From: CAVYOD01 sp963770045
Lineage (GTDB): Bacteria; Acidobacteriota; Aminicenantia; Aminicenantales; CAVYOD01
Reading direction: 5' to 3'
Assembly (NCBI GenBank): GCA_963770045.1
Contig: CAVYOD010000027.1
Location: 162,858 to 226,857 of the forward strand
DNA length: 64,000 nucleotides
Within the stretch, counting starts at the first letter, position 1. Each line of letters opens with the position of its first letter. The notes beneath the pieces are model-generated. The model ran no database searches. It saw only the letters and a program-made list of their open reading frames with translations, and was not told the DNA's origin. Below are positions 9,561 through 19,330 of the stretch, piece after piece. A program made the position numbers and the translations under genes.

Positions 9561-10999
9561 GTCCTCAGGGGATCTTTTTTGACCAAACTAAGCCAGAGAT
9601 TTCTGAAGAGGTCAAGATCTTCTGCTTGGATCTCTTTGAAAATTATCAAGAGGAGGATATAGATTCCGAAGAGCCCCAATCCGTAGGGGATCAAACTCCA
9701 GCCTGAGACCGGCCAAAGGCGCGGCACAAAATACAAAGGAAGCGAGCCCAGCAGGATCTTCAAGAACGAACGCCCGCTGAGCAGGCTCCCGAATTTATTT
9801 TGGACGAACAACCCGGCGACGAAGAATCCGACAAGGCAGGTGAGAGTCGTCGCCGTCGCGGCGCCACTCAAACCGAATCGCGGGATCAAGAGCAGGTTCA
9901 ACAGGAGATCAAGCGGCAGGAGAGCCAGCGCCAGGGCCATGGTGGTCTTCGGCTTGCCGCTTCCCGTGATGACCGCCGCCAGGACCGAAAAGAAGGTGAG
10001 AAAGGTGACGCCAAAGATCAAGATGCCGAGAGGCCGGGCGGCGGGAACGTACCTCGACGAATAGAGCAGCCGGATGATCTGGCTCGATGAGCCACTCGTA
10101 AAAAAAGCCAGGGGGGCGAGCATGATCAGGAGGAGCCTTAAGGATTTGTTGATGTATCGACGGGCTTCTCGGAGATGATTCAGGGATGTCAATTGTGAAA
10201 TGACGGGAAGAAGCGTGATGGCAAAAGCATAAAAGACAAAATAGGGAGCCCTGGTGAGGGCAAGCGCCGAGGTGTAGAAACCGGCTGATTGGGCGTCCTT
10301 GATCAGCGTTTTGACCAGGAAGATATCCAGGTTCATGAGGAGAGAAAGAGTCCCCCAGAAGACGACGATGGGAATGGCAAATGAAATGATCTTCGCCGCC
10401 GAAAAAGCCCCGTCCTCCTTCTTGTCATCACTTGATAAATAAATGGCCGCGAAGAGGGCGAGGACGTAGGAAACAACATATCCGGCCACGGCTCCCTCGA
10501 GTCCAAAGCCCAAGAGAGCAAAGAGATAGACTCCCGCGACCTTGCCCAGAGATTGGACATTCATGGCGATGGCGCGTCTCCCGAACAACATTTTGCCGCT
10601 CAAGGTGCCGATAAAGACCGAATACAAGGCAATGAAAGGAATAATGAAGGCCGAGATCCGAAGGGCTGGGGCAAGGTTGATATTATGAAAGACCAGGGCA
10701 ATGGGCTTGGCCGCTCCTGCAAAAAGAAGAAAAAGAATCCCGCCGAAAACGGACTCGATTCTTAAGGCTTGCCTCTTGATGGCCTGGGATTTGTCCGGGA
10801 ATTCGGCCGTGTATTTGGTCACCGTATCTCGGACGCCTCTGACCAGAAAAACCTCCAGCACGGCCAAAAGTGACATGATGACCCCAAATTCGCCATACCG
10901 CTCCGGGCCCAGGATCCTTCCCATTCCGATGTGCACGGCATAGCCCGAGGCGACAAAGAGTATCTGGGCGAAGATGATATAGAGCGTGTCCTTTCCCAT
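9557..10999 (-). CDS. Polysaccharide flippase (Wzx/MATE-like)
   Basis: The 480-residue protein has about 12-14 hydrophobic helices and the pattern of the polysaccharide biosynthesis protein family, beginning with DTLYIIFAQILFVASGY and GRILGPERYGEFGVIMSLL. It would move undecaprenyl-linked glycan units across the inner membrane. It lies between a GT4 gene (3 bases upstream) and the GT-C-like gene (GTGA overlap), which supports an operon for export of a surface glycan or glycolipid. The length is normal and no disruption is visible. Confidence 0.88.
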   Translation of the reverse strand: MGKDTLYIIFAQILFVASGYAVHIGMGRILGPERYGEFGVIMSLLAVLEVFLVRGVRDTVTKYTAEFPDKSQAIKRQALRIESVFGGILFLLFAGAAKPIALVFHNINLAPALRISAFIIPFIALYSVFIGTLSGKMLFGRRAIAMNVQSLGKVAGVYLFALLGFGLEGAVAGYVVSYVLALFAAIYLSSDDKKEDGAFSAAKIISFAIPIVVFWGTLSLLMNLDIFLVKTLIKDAQSAGFYTSALALTRAPYFVFYAFAITLLPVISQLTSLNHLREARRYINKSLRLLLIMLAPLAFFTSGSSSQIIRLLYSSRYVPAARPLGILIFGVTFLTFFSVLAAVITGSGKPKTTMALALALLPLDLLLNLLLIPRFGLSGAATATTLTCLVGFFVAGLFVQNKFGSLLSGRSFLKILLGSLPLYFVPRLWPVSGWSLIPYGLGLFGIYILLLIIFKEIQAEDLDLFRNLWLSLVKKDPLRT

Positions 11000-11002
11000 G
11001 TC

Positions 11003-12151
11003 CTACGGCCTTGAGAGACGATCTGGGCTGCCAGAAAAGCTTTCGACGACTTTGACCAGGTTATCCCACGAAAACCTCTTGTTTTCTTCCTTGATCTGCG
11101 CCGTCATCTTCTCCGCATCATGATTTTCATAAAAATCCACAACGGCCGCGGCGATTTCGGCCGGGCTTGCCGGCGCCACCAGAAATCCCGTCCTTTCATG
11201 TTGCACGATTTTGGGGAAATCCCCGACTTTCGTTGTCACGACCGGCTTGCCAAACCCCAAGGCGAGCTGCAGAAGGCCGCTTCCCGTGACCGAGGTATAA
11301 GGGAGGGCGACAAGGTCTGAAGCATGGAAATAGACCGGGATATCCTCATTGGGCACATACCGGTCAATGATGGTGACCTGCCCTCCGACGCCAAGTTTTT
11401 CGATGAGTCGGAGATAGGGTTGCTTGTTTTCCCAAAATTCACCGACGATGAGAAGCCTGACGCTCATCTGGGAAAGGATCAGGGGAAGAGCTCCGATCAA
11501 GTCCTTGAGCCCTTTGTACCGGCGCACGAAGCCGAAAAAGAGAATCACTTTTTCGTCCTTAATCCCCAGCTTTTCCCTGGCTTCGCGTTTTGGGATCATG
11601 ACCGTGTTGAAAACATCAAGGGTCGGGTGGTAGGTCACGGCAATGTTTCTCCGCCCTATGAGAGCCGTTAGAGCCTTTTTTTCAGCCGCGGAATGGACGA
11701 CAAAACCATCACCGCACGAAAGCACCAATCTGGAAACAGCGGCCTTCAGAACATTCGTCTCATGCTCGGCCACATTGTGGCAGATGAACAGGATCCTGGT
11801 TTTCAAAAATAACTTGAGGAGGAAAATGAGAGTCAAGTCCTGCGGAGCCCAATACACGACCCACCAGGGAAAAATCACGAGCTCGGGCCTATCCTTGATC
11901 ATGTTCCCGGCCACGCGCAACCAGGTCAAGGGGTTAAGCGCATCCAAGATAGGCAGCGCTTCATCGTCGCTCAAATAGAAGCGGCTCTCCTCTTTGTCGG
12001 TTTTCCCGGGGAAGAGGAATCGCGGGTATTGCCTCCGGAAGCAATAGAATTTGACCCGGTGCTTGGCCTTCAGATGCTTAAACAGAAGAGTCGTATAATA
12101 GCTTATGCCTCCCCGAAAAGGGTAGGAAGGCCCGATGAGATCAATCTTCAT
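11003..12151 (-). CDS. Glycosyltransferase family 4 (GT-B)
   Basis: The 382-residue protein starts with a GT4-type N-domain (IGPSYPFRGGISYYT) and has the GT-B sugar-nucleotide domain: VILFFGFVRRYKGLKDLIGA, then ASDLVALPYTSVTGSG and GFGKPVVTTKVGDFPKIV. It would add a sugar to the lipid-linked glycan in the cytoplasm. It overlaps the upstream GT2 gene by 11 bases and is followed by the flippase, so it is probably translationally coupled. Sugar specificity cannot be read from sequence. Confidence 0.9.
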   Translation of the reverse strand: MKIDLIGPSYPFRGGISYYTTLLFKHLKAKHRVKFYCFRRQYPRFLFPGKTDKEESRFYLSDDEALPILDALNPLTWLRVAGNMIKDRPELVIFPWWVVYWAPQDLTLIFLLKLFLKTRILFICHNVAEHETNVLKAAVSRLVLSCGDGFVVHSAAEKKALTALIGRRNIAVTYHPTLDVFNTVMIPKREAREKLGIKDEKVILFFGFVRRYKGLKDLIGALPLILSQMSVRLLIVGEFWENKQPYLRLIEKLGVGGQVTIIDRYVPNEDIPVYFHASDLVALPYTSVTGSGLLQLALGFGKPVVTTKVGDFPKIVQHERTGFLVAPASPAEIAAAVVDFYENHDAEKMTAQIKEENKRFSWDNLVKVVESFSGSPDRLSRP

Positions 12152-13106
12152 CCTCTGTTCTTTCAGTCTTTTCGAGCTCTAGCTTTCTTATTGTGTAGAG
12201 GGCCTTTTCGACGAGCTTCCTGTTATTCCCGATGAGATCGGCGATCACCCCGAAAACCAGCATGAGCAGGCCCCCGAGAAGCGCGGCTGTCGAAAAGATC
12301 AGGGATTGGATGTGTCCCTGGCCCCGGCCGGTCAGGTAAAAATAGAGGAACCTCAGAAAGCCCAAAAGACCGGGAAGGATGATGATCAAACTCAGAGTCA
12401 GGAAGACTTTGAGGGCTTTATAGGTCGCGTAAACTCTCAGGATAGTGGCCAGTTGCTGACCCAAGAAGTGAGGGACGTTTTTGATCAGTCGAGATTCCCT
12501 CGCCTTCGGGTTTGTTCGGACGGGAACGGAAACGATCTTAAGCCTCTGGTTTCCCAGTTGGACAAGGTTCTCGATGGTGTAGGAATAATTGGTCAGGATG
12601 TTCATCCGCAGGGCGGCCTCCTTGGAGAATGCCCGAAAGCCGCTCACCGCGTCTTCGATCTCCGTCTGGGACAAAACCCTGATGACCGAACTTCCCCAAC
12701 GGAGCAGTTTCTTTTTTGCCCAAGAAAAATGGGCGATGCGATCGACCTGCCTGACTCCTACGACGACATCGGCGTTTCCGTCGAGAATCGGTTTGACCAG
12801 GAGGGGGATGTCCTGACCGGAATATTGGTTGTCGGCGTCGGTGTTGACAACGATGTCCGCCCCCAATCTCAAGCTTTGGTCGATGCCCTCGGAAAAAGCG
12901 CAGGCCAGCCCCTTATGACTCTTTAAGATGAGAACGTGATCGACTCCGAGGCGGCGGGCGGTTCCAATTGTGTCGTCTTCGCTTCCGTCGTCGATGACCA
13001 GAGTCTCGATCCGGTCGATCCTCTCGATTTTTTTAGGGAGGTCGAGAATAGTGGCGGGCAGATCCTTTTCTTCGTTATAGCAGGGGATCTGAATGACGAG
13101 TTTCAT
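12141..13106 (-). CDS. Family 2 glycosyltransferase with C-terminal membrane helices
   Basis: GT2 (GT-A) domain of the DPM1/undecaprenyl-phosphate type: QIPCYNEEKDLP, VIDDGSEDDT, VVNTDADNQYSGQDIP (DxD-like), and AVSGFRAFSK. Two hydrophobic helices follow near the C-terminus (SLIIILPGLLGFLRFLYF and a second). Such enzymes prime or extend polyprenyl-linked sugars at the inner membrane. The ATG at 13106 begins directly at the conserved N-terminus (MKLVIQIPCYNEE); an upstream in-frame ATG at 13157 would add 17 residues without clear family support. First gene of the glycan operon. Confidence 0.88.
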   Translation of the reverse strand: MKLVIQIPCYNEEKDLPATILDLPKKIERIDRIETLVIDDGSEDDTIGTARRLGVDHVLILKSHKGLACAFSEGIDQSLRLGADIVVNTDADNQYSGQDIPLLVKPILDGNADVVVGVRQVDRIAHFSWAKKKLLRWGSSVIRVLSQTEIEDAVSGFRAFSKEAALRMNILTNYSYTIENLVQLGNQRLKIVSVPVRTNPKARESRLIKNVPHFLGQQLATILRVYATYKALKVFLTLSLIIILPGLLGFLRFLYFYLTGRGQGHIQSLIFSTAALLGGLLMLVFGVIADLIGNNRKLVEKALYTIRKLELEKTERTEDED

Positions 13107-13327
13107 TTTGTTTCCCGGCAATGTGATGGCGGGCATTATATCTTTTTCGGCGCACATTGTTCAACAGATATTGAGAGTTGTCGGGATGCAGAAGGGAAGT
13201 GCCGTCATATCGGACTCCGGCCAAGGGCATCTAAAGACTGAAAAATCCTCACGGATACACCCCGGCTAAGCCAAGAAAAGCAGTTCAGATGATCTTGTGC
13301 GAGGTCCGAAGCTCCCGACGGCTCCTG

Positions 13328-15151
13328 TTATTTCCGAGTAAACACGTTTTCTCCGGAAGGATCTCGCTGCTTGAGGGATTTGACCTGGCCGTTTTCGACG
13401 ACGAACTCGAAGATCACGTCAGAGAACTCTTTGATTCTGAACTTGGTCCCCTTGTAGGGAATCAGCTTTTGTTCTGAGCCGCCTGCGAACACCAGGTAAA
13501 GGCCGCCGTCCTCCTTCAAAACAACCTGGAACTTTTCACCGGTCGGAGTCTCATAAGTCCCGGCGAGCTGCTTCAACAACTTGGGGTCGATCGTTTCGGG
13601 TTTTCGGGTGAAGGCAGCCTCGGCTTCGTCCAAAGACATCAGAGCCTTATCGACGTCGCCCTGGGGATTGGACTGGAAATTCACCGACCACTTGCCGTAG
13701 AGCTCGTCATCGGGGGTGTCGAAACGGTCGTAATGGAAATGGGTCATCGGGAGCTGAGTCTTATGAAAGTCGAACTGGAGCTGGCCGTCCTTCTGCCCGA
13801 TCTTCAGGACGCCGTAGGCGGCATTCTCGTACTCGCCCGCGTAATCTGCCAGGGGATGGGAGGGTTTCGTGCCCGAGATCCGCTCCCCGCCGGCTTTGGC
13901 CCTGGCTTCCGTGCCTGCCTGTTTTCCTTTCAACCTTATCTCCAGCCATCTGGCGCTCCACGGTGTCTGGTCAAGGCCGAGCAGGCGCTCGTACACGTTG
14001 TAGCTCACGATGTTATAGAGGCTGGCGCAGTGGTCTCCGATCACGAAGACGATCACCCCGATCCGCTCGCGGGGCATGAAAGAAATCTGAGAGTGAAAGC
14101 CGGGAAGATCGCCACCGTGGTAGGCGAGCAGGCGCCCGCGATAGGATGCGGTAAAGCGCCCCATCCCGTAGGTTGAATTCAGGATTTCCCAGTAGCCGCG
14201 GATCTCGGAGTCCGTGTTGGGAAGTGCGATGGCCGGCTCAAGGGTCGCTTTGACCACGTCCGCGGGAAGGACCTGCTTGCCCGCGTACTTCCCCTCGTTC
14301 ATCAGAGTGATGAGCCAGTGGGATATGTCCTGGATGTTGGAAATGATCGCGCCGCAAGGGGCCACGCCCGCGATATCTTCATAATAGGGGATCTTGTAGA
14401 GCTCGCTGCTGTCCCGTCTCTCGGTGTAAGGGACGCCGCAGTCGGGCTGCTTCACCATGTCCCCGATGGAGTAGACTGTGCTGTTCATATCCAAGGGCCT
14501 GAAGATCTTCTCTCGGACGAACTCTTCCCAGGTCTTGCCGGATTGGAGCTCGATGAGGTAGCCGGCCGCGGCATACATAAGATTGTTATAGAGGAAGGTT
14601 TGCCGAAGAGGGGCGCTCGGCTCCAAGTATTTGACGCGTTCAAAGAGTTCTTTGCGGGTGAAGTCCGACCTGTACCAGATCGTATCGTGCCGGGTGATCC
14701 CCGTGCGATGGGCCAGCATGTCCCGCAGGGTAACCGTGTTGTTGAGCTGATCGTTATAGAACTGGATCGTCGGAACCGAGTCGCGGACCGGCTTGTCCCA
14801 GGTCAGTTTGCCTTCGTCCACGAGGATTCCTGAGGCTATCGCCGTGAACAGCTTGGTGTTCGAGGCGATCTGGCAGAGTGTCGTGGGTGTGAAAGGCAGC
14901 TTTTTCCCGTAATCGCGATAGCCATATCCCTTCGCGAAGACGAGCTTGTCTCCGGCCACGATTCCTACCCCGACGCCCGGCGCATTCCAGTCTTTGAGAA
15001 TCTTCGCCATATAGGCGTCGAATCCCTGAAGCTTCTTGGCAATCTCCGCATCTTGGGCGTTCAGGCTGGTCCCGATCGCCAACACAAAGATGCCAACGAA
15101 GAGTGCCAGGGAAACGCCCGCAAACGACCTTCGTAAACGAGCAAAATTCAT
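13328..15151 (-). CDS. Secreted serine hydrolase, beta-lactamase/PBP-like
   Basis: A 607-residue protein with signal peptide (LALFVGIFVLAIGTSLNAQ) and a class-C beta-lactamase-like fold: SxxK as SNTK in LCQIASNTKLFTAI, the YxN motif in FLYNNLMYAAAG, and a late HGGDLPGFHS. A C-terminal DUF3471-like domain follows, ending near GENVFTRK. Proteins of this family are periplasmic esterases, amidases or D-amino-acid peptidases rather than true beta-lactamases. A GGAGGAGAG box precedes the ATG at 15151. The gene stands alone; 13107-13327 holds no gene. Confidence 0.88.
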   Translation of the reverse strand: MNFARLRRSFAGVSLALFVGIFVLAIGTSLNAQDAEIAKKLQGFDAYMAKILKDWNAPGVGVGIVAGDKLVFAKGYGYRDYGKKLPFTPTTLCQIASNTKLFTAIASGILVDEGKLTWDKPVRDSVPTIQFYNDQLNNTVTLRDMLAHRTGITRHDTIWYRSDFTRKELFERVKYLEPSAPLRQTFLYNNLMYAAAGYLIELQSGKTWEEFVREKIFRPLDMNSTVYSIGDMVKQPDCGVPYTERRDSSELYKIPYYEDIAGVAPCGAIISNIQDISHWLITLMNEGKYAGKQVLPADVVKATLEPAIALPNTDSEIRGYWEILNSTYGMGRFTASYRGRLLAYHGGDLPGFHSQISFMPRERIGVIVFVIGDHCASLYNIVSYNVYERLLGLDQTPWSARWLEIRLKGKQAGTEARAKAGGERISGTKPSHPLADYAGEYENAAYGVLKIGQKDGQLQFDFHKTQLPMTHFHYDRFDTPDDELYGKWSVNFQSNPQGDVDKALMSLDEAEAAFTRKPETIDPKLLKQLAGTYETPTGEKFQVVLKEDGGLYLVFAGGSEQKLIPYKGTKFRIKEFSDVIFEFVVENGQVKSLKQRDPSGENVFTRK

Positions 15152-15356
15152 GGTCTCTCCTCCCTTTCTTTTTGAATGGATGGGAAATTCATTTAGCCAG
15201 TCTAAGGATTCTAACGAAGATTCGCAGAAAGTTCAATTTAAAAAAGGCCGTCAAGTTGGCGATGACCGAGGACGCGCGCCGGGAATACACGAAAACGCTC
15301 CAGGAATACAAGCGCAACAAGCGCTGATTCTTTGCCCCGAAACGTCGACCGCAGTT

Positions 15357-18300
15357 TTACGGCACTTCGGTTTCGATGTAGGAGACGTTGGCGGCCTTGA
15401 GGCGCGTGTTGAAGCCGGCTAGATCGGTCGACAGAATGGCGCCGAGCCTGCCCCTTTCTTCCTCAAGCTCCTTTGTGAACATCTGATAGACTTCCAGTTG
15501 AGCTTGTGTCGGCGGGAAATCTGATTCCGCGATATCGCCGGCTAGGCTCTGAAGCTTCGAGTAGAGCCGCGGCGGGTAATAGAACGAATCGGCGGCGCTC
15601 GTGATGTGTGGATCAAAAAACGCCGATTCGATAGCGAGCAATTTGTTCCCGATCTCTTCGGCTTCGCTGCTCAGCGCCTTGAATTTGCCGGCGAGCCTCG
15701 TCTTGAGATCGGCCAGCTGCTTTCGGATGGACTCGATCTGGTTGATCATGCCGGTCACCCCCTTCATTTGTTCATGAAGGTCCAGGATAACCTTGGTCGA
15801 CGCCCGGATCCCTTCCTCACTGCCCTGTGAGTTCGGATCCTTCAAGACGGTGAGTTGGCGCGTCAATTCAGACTGTCCCACCTTCAGTTTGACGGCATAA
15901 TTTCCAGGAGGGATGAGCGGGGCCGTCGTTCCACTTTCCGGGCCGATCGGGAAACTGCGCCAGCCTTCTGCGTTCAACCCCATTTCCGGGTGCCCGACGG
16001 GGCTCGTCCGCAACCGCGGCACTTCCGGGGACTCGTATTTCAGATCCCACCAGAGGCGATTGAGGCCTGCCTGTTTGGTCCCTTTGAGTTTCCGGATCGC
16101 GTGCCCTTCTGAATCAGCAATTTCAACCTGGACGTCTCCGGTCGGCACGGTTCCGAGGAAGTAGTTGAGCGAAGCCCCGTAGGGCGGGTTGTGGCCGAGA
16201 GCGCTGGGCGGATCGGATTCCTCACCCATGTACATCGGAAGCACCGGCCTGGTGAGAAACCTGTAGGTCGGCCGCGGGGGGAAGAGGTGGGCGGCTGACG
16301 AACACACTTTCTCGTCGATTTGCTGAAGGGGAGTGATGTCGTCAAGAATCCAGAACCCGCGGCCGTAAGTCGCGACCACGAGGTCGTTGAAGTGCTCCTG
16401 CACGACCAGCCAATCCACCGGCGCGTGGGGAAGATTGGTCTGGAGCGGCTGCCAGTGGCTGCCGTCGTCGAAAGAGATGTAAAGGGAGTTCTCAGTCCCC
16501 AAATAGAGTTGTCCTTTGCGAACAGGATCTTCCACGATGCAGTGGGCATAGCTGAACACGCTCTGGGGGATCCCAGTCACGATGAGGCTCCAGGTCTTGC
16601 CATAATCGGCGGTCTTGTAGACATGCGGACTCCGATCATTCACCTGGTGCAAGTCGATGGTCATGTAGGCAGTCCCGGCATCGTAACGCGAAGGCTCGAT
16701 CTTGGTGACGTTCCCCCACGGCGGAAGATTGGGAATAGCTTTGGTGACGTTGTCCCAATGGTCTCCGCCGTCCCGTGTCACGTGGACCAGGCCGTCATTG
16801 GAGCCGGCCCAGATGACTTTTCCATCGACCGGCGATTCCGCGATGGCGAACAGAACACAGTAGAATTCAATGCTCGTGTTGTCCGGTGTCAGACCCCCGG
16901 AAGATTGCTGCTTGCTTTTGTCGTTGGTTGTCAGATCGGGACTGATGACCTTCCAGGTCTGGCCGGCATCGTCCGAAACGTGAACGTGCTGGCTTCCGGC
17001 ATAGAGCCGGTGCGGGTCGTGGGGTGACAGCGCGATCGGGAACGTCCACTGGAATCGGTACTTCAGATTGGCAACAGGCCATACGAATCCACCCTCGGGC
17101 CATGGATTCACGTTTCTCGCCAACCCGGTCCGGAGATCGAAGTGCTGCAGGAATCCCGCCTGGCCCGAGGTCCAGACCATGTTCGGATCAGCCGGGTCCG
17201 CATAGGTGAATCCGCTCTCCGAGCCGCCGACCTCTATCCAATCCGCCGGCAGGATCTGCGTTCCGTTAAGAGTGTTGCTCGGCGCGCCGTGCGCCGGGGC
17301 CGTCCTGCCGGTTGCCGTAGACCCAGTAGGGGATTCGGTTATCAGTGGCGACATGATACATCTGCGCGTTGGGGAGGGGCGCCCTCATCCACGTCTGGCC
17401 GCGATTTGTAGAAATATTGACGTATCGGTCATTGGCGATAACGAGGCGGCTCGGGTTCTGGGGATCAATCCAGATGTCGTGGTTGTCCGGCCAAACGGCT
17501 GGGACGGCCCGCGACGTGGCCCCCCCGTCGATCGGACATATGCAACGCCAGTTGCGTAAGGAAGTACACTTCGTTTGGGTTATCGGGCAGGACACCCATC
17601 CGCGAATAGTAGTGAGGCCTCCGGTTCAGGGTGGCGTCCCGGCTGATCAGGGACCAATCGTCTCCACCGTTTTCGGAGCGCCACAAAACGCCCTTGTCGG
17701 CTGTTTCTATGAGCGCGTAAACCCGATCGGAATTGCTCGGCGCAACGGCCACCGCGATTTTCCCCAACGGTGACTCCGGCAGGCCGTGTCCGGTCAGACG
17801 TTTCCAGGTATTTCCGCCATCCCGCGATATGAAGAGGCCGCTTCCCGGCCCGCCGCTTTCCCGGCCCCAACCGTGAATGATCAATTGCCACATGCCTGCG
17901 AAGAGGATGCGTGGGTTGTTCGGATCCATTACCAACTCGCCGGCCCCCGTGTTCTCGTCGACGAAGAGCACGCGTTCCCAGGTCTTCCCCGCATCGACTG
18001 TTCGGTATATGCCCCGCTCTTGCTGCGGCCCGTAACAATGACCCATCGCTGCCACATAAACGATATCCGGGTTGTTCGGATCTATGACGACCCTTGCGAT
18101 TCGCCCCGTCTGATCGAGACCCATGTGAGACCAGGTCTTCCCCGCGTCGGTCGATTTGTAGACGCCATTTCCGATGGAAATGTTGCCACGAATAAACGTC
18201 TCTCCGGTTCCGACCCAAACGATGTTGGGATCGGTACGAGCAATAGAGATGGCGCCGATCGACTGGACCTCAAAGCCGTCGAAGATCGGGACCCAATGCA

Positions 18301-18556
18301 CACCTCCGTCTTGAGTCTTGAAAACTCCTCCGCTGGCCGCGCCGGCATAAATCGTATTGGCGTCACCCGGAACTCCAGCCACGGCAACCGTCCGGTTCCC
18401 TTGCGGGCCGATGTGCCGGTATTGGAGCGATTGGTAAAGGTCAGGCTTGATAACCTGGGCATGAAGAGAAGCGAATCCGCAGAACAACACCGTCGTGGTC
18501 AGGGCGGCCATATTACGGACCCCAGCAGAGCTGCAATGGGCTATTTTGTTTAGCAT
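15357..18556 (-). pseudogene. VPS10/sortilin-type BNR-repeat propeller protein, frameshifted
   Basis: About 1,060 codons encode a secreted ten-bladed propeller of the VPS10/xyloglucanase-like type, with repeated Asp-box motifs (SxDxGxTW: SRDGGNTW, SDDAGQTW, SFDDGSHW) and the start YQSLQYRHIGPQGNRT. It is usually annotated glycosyl hydrolase, but in peptide-degrading bacteria the role is unproven. The frame changes twice: at 17520-17526, a run of seven C, and near 17290-17310. Between these breaks a third frame supplies the linking sequence (PDNHDIWIDPQNPSRLV). After correction the length matches the family. A four-helix-like C-terminal region follows. Confidence 0.82.
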
Positions 18557-18867
18557 TTATTGCCTCCGGTGATGATTGGGCCAGCGATTTTGGCCGGCAA
18601 CCCCGATGATCGAAGTTGCCGCGGACGGCCCGATCGAAATCCGCAGTGACTTCGTCAAATCCTGAGCCGAGCGGCCGATGCCATTGTAGGGTACCCCAAA
18701 TTCATTTGTCAAAGCTTCCCTCACCTCGCTGACTTTTTCAATAGGAAATAGCAGGCGCAGACCTGGATAACCGGATCCGAATTCAAAAATTGTTCAAGGA
18801 TCGCGACGTGGGGTATAATATTAACGAAAGGGAAAAATCCCAAATCCTAGACTGAAAGGAGCAGAAT
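18557..18867 (+). other. Divergent intergenic region
   Basis: No gene was seen in these roughly 310 bases between the VPS10-type gene and a small plus-strand gene. The only feature recognised is the promoter candidate at 18790-18819. Confidence 0.5.
18790..18819 (+). promoter_or_regulatory. Candidate sigma70-type promoter
   Basis: TTGTTC (18790-18795), an 18-base spacer and a perfect TATAAT (18814-18819). It lies about 50 bases ahead of the ATG at 18868. The -35 box is weak; the call rests mainly on the -10 box. Confidence 0.4.
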
Positions 18868-19173
18868 ATGCGAATTCTTATGCAAGTGAAGATTCCACAC
18901 GAGGTGTTCAACGCAGCAATCAAAGACGGCAGCGCCGAGAAGAAAATGGGCCGGATTCTCGAAGAGACGAAGCCCGAGGCAGTGTATTTTACGGAATATC
19001 ACGGGCATCGTGGGGCGATCATGATTGTCGATATCGCGGACGCCTCGAAGGTGCCCTTCTATTCCGAGCCCTGGTTCCTGGCCTTCAACGCCGATGTCGA
19101 ATTCCATATAGTTATGAATCCGGACGACCTGCGCAGGGCCGGACTTGACGCCCTGGGCAAGAAGTGGGCCTAG
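18868..19173 (+). CDS. Small alpha/beta protein of unknown function
   Basis: A 101-residue soluble protein with no signal peptide. The pattern IKxGxxxxxxxRILEETKPEAVYFTE, then GAIMIVDIADASKVP, EPWFLAFNADVEFHIVM and NPDDLRRAG, resembles small Dabb-like ferredoxin-fold proteins often mislabelled pantothenate synthetase. The start is firm: AAAGGAGC lies a few bases before the ATG. It stands alone between a divergent VPS10-type gene and an S9 peptidase gene. The function is unknown. Confidence 0.78.
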   Translation: MRILMQVKIPHEVFNAAIKDGSAEKKMGRILEETKPEAVYFTEYHGHRGAIMIVDIADASKVPFYSEPWFLAFNADVEFHIVMNPDDLRRAGLDALGKKWA

Positions 19174-19279
19174 CTCGCACGGATACTCTTTGGATCTCAC
19201 CGCGCGTCCGCCTTGTGCGGAGTCAGAGCGGATAGACGCGGCAAAAACTGGCCTCGACTTCGTCCGGGCCCATCCTTCC

Positions 19280-19308
19280 TGGACGCGGACACAATTAAAG
19301 AATATAAT
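19280..19308 (+). promoter_or_regulatory. Candidate promoter of the S9 peptidase gene
   Basis: TGGACG (19280-19285), a 17-base spacer and a perfect TATAAT (19303-19308), 23 bases ahead of the ATG at 19331. Confidence 0.45.
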
Positions 19309-19330
19309 CCGGAAAAACCAGAGGGGAAAA

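Noticed and set aside
15103..15327. Small frame ending TEDARREYTKTLQEYKRNKR
   Set aside because: The last 30 residues look protein-like, but the rest overlaps the serine hydrolase start in antisense and there is no ribosome site; too weak to call.
16320..17027. 235-codon plus-strand frame inside the VPS10-type gene
   Set aside because: Antisense shadow of Asp-box repeats; the minus-strand protein explains the sequence.
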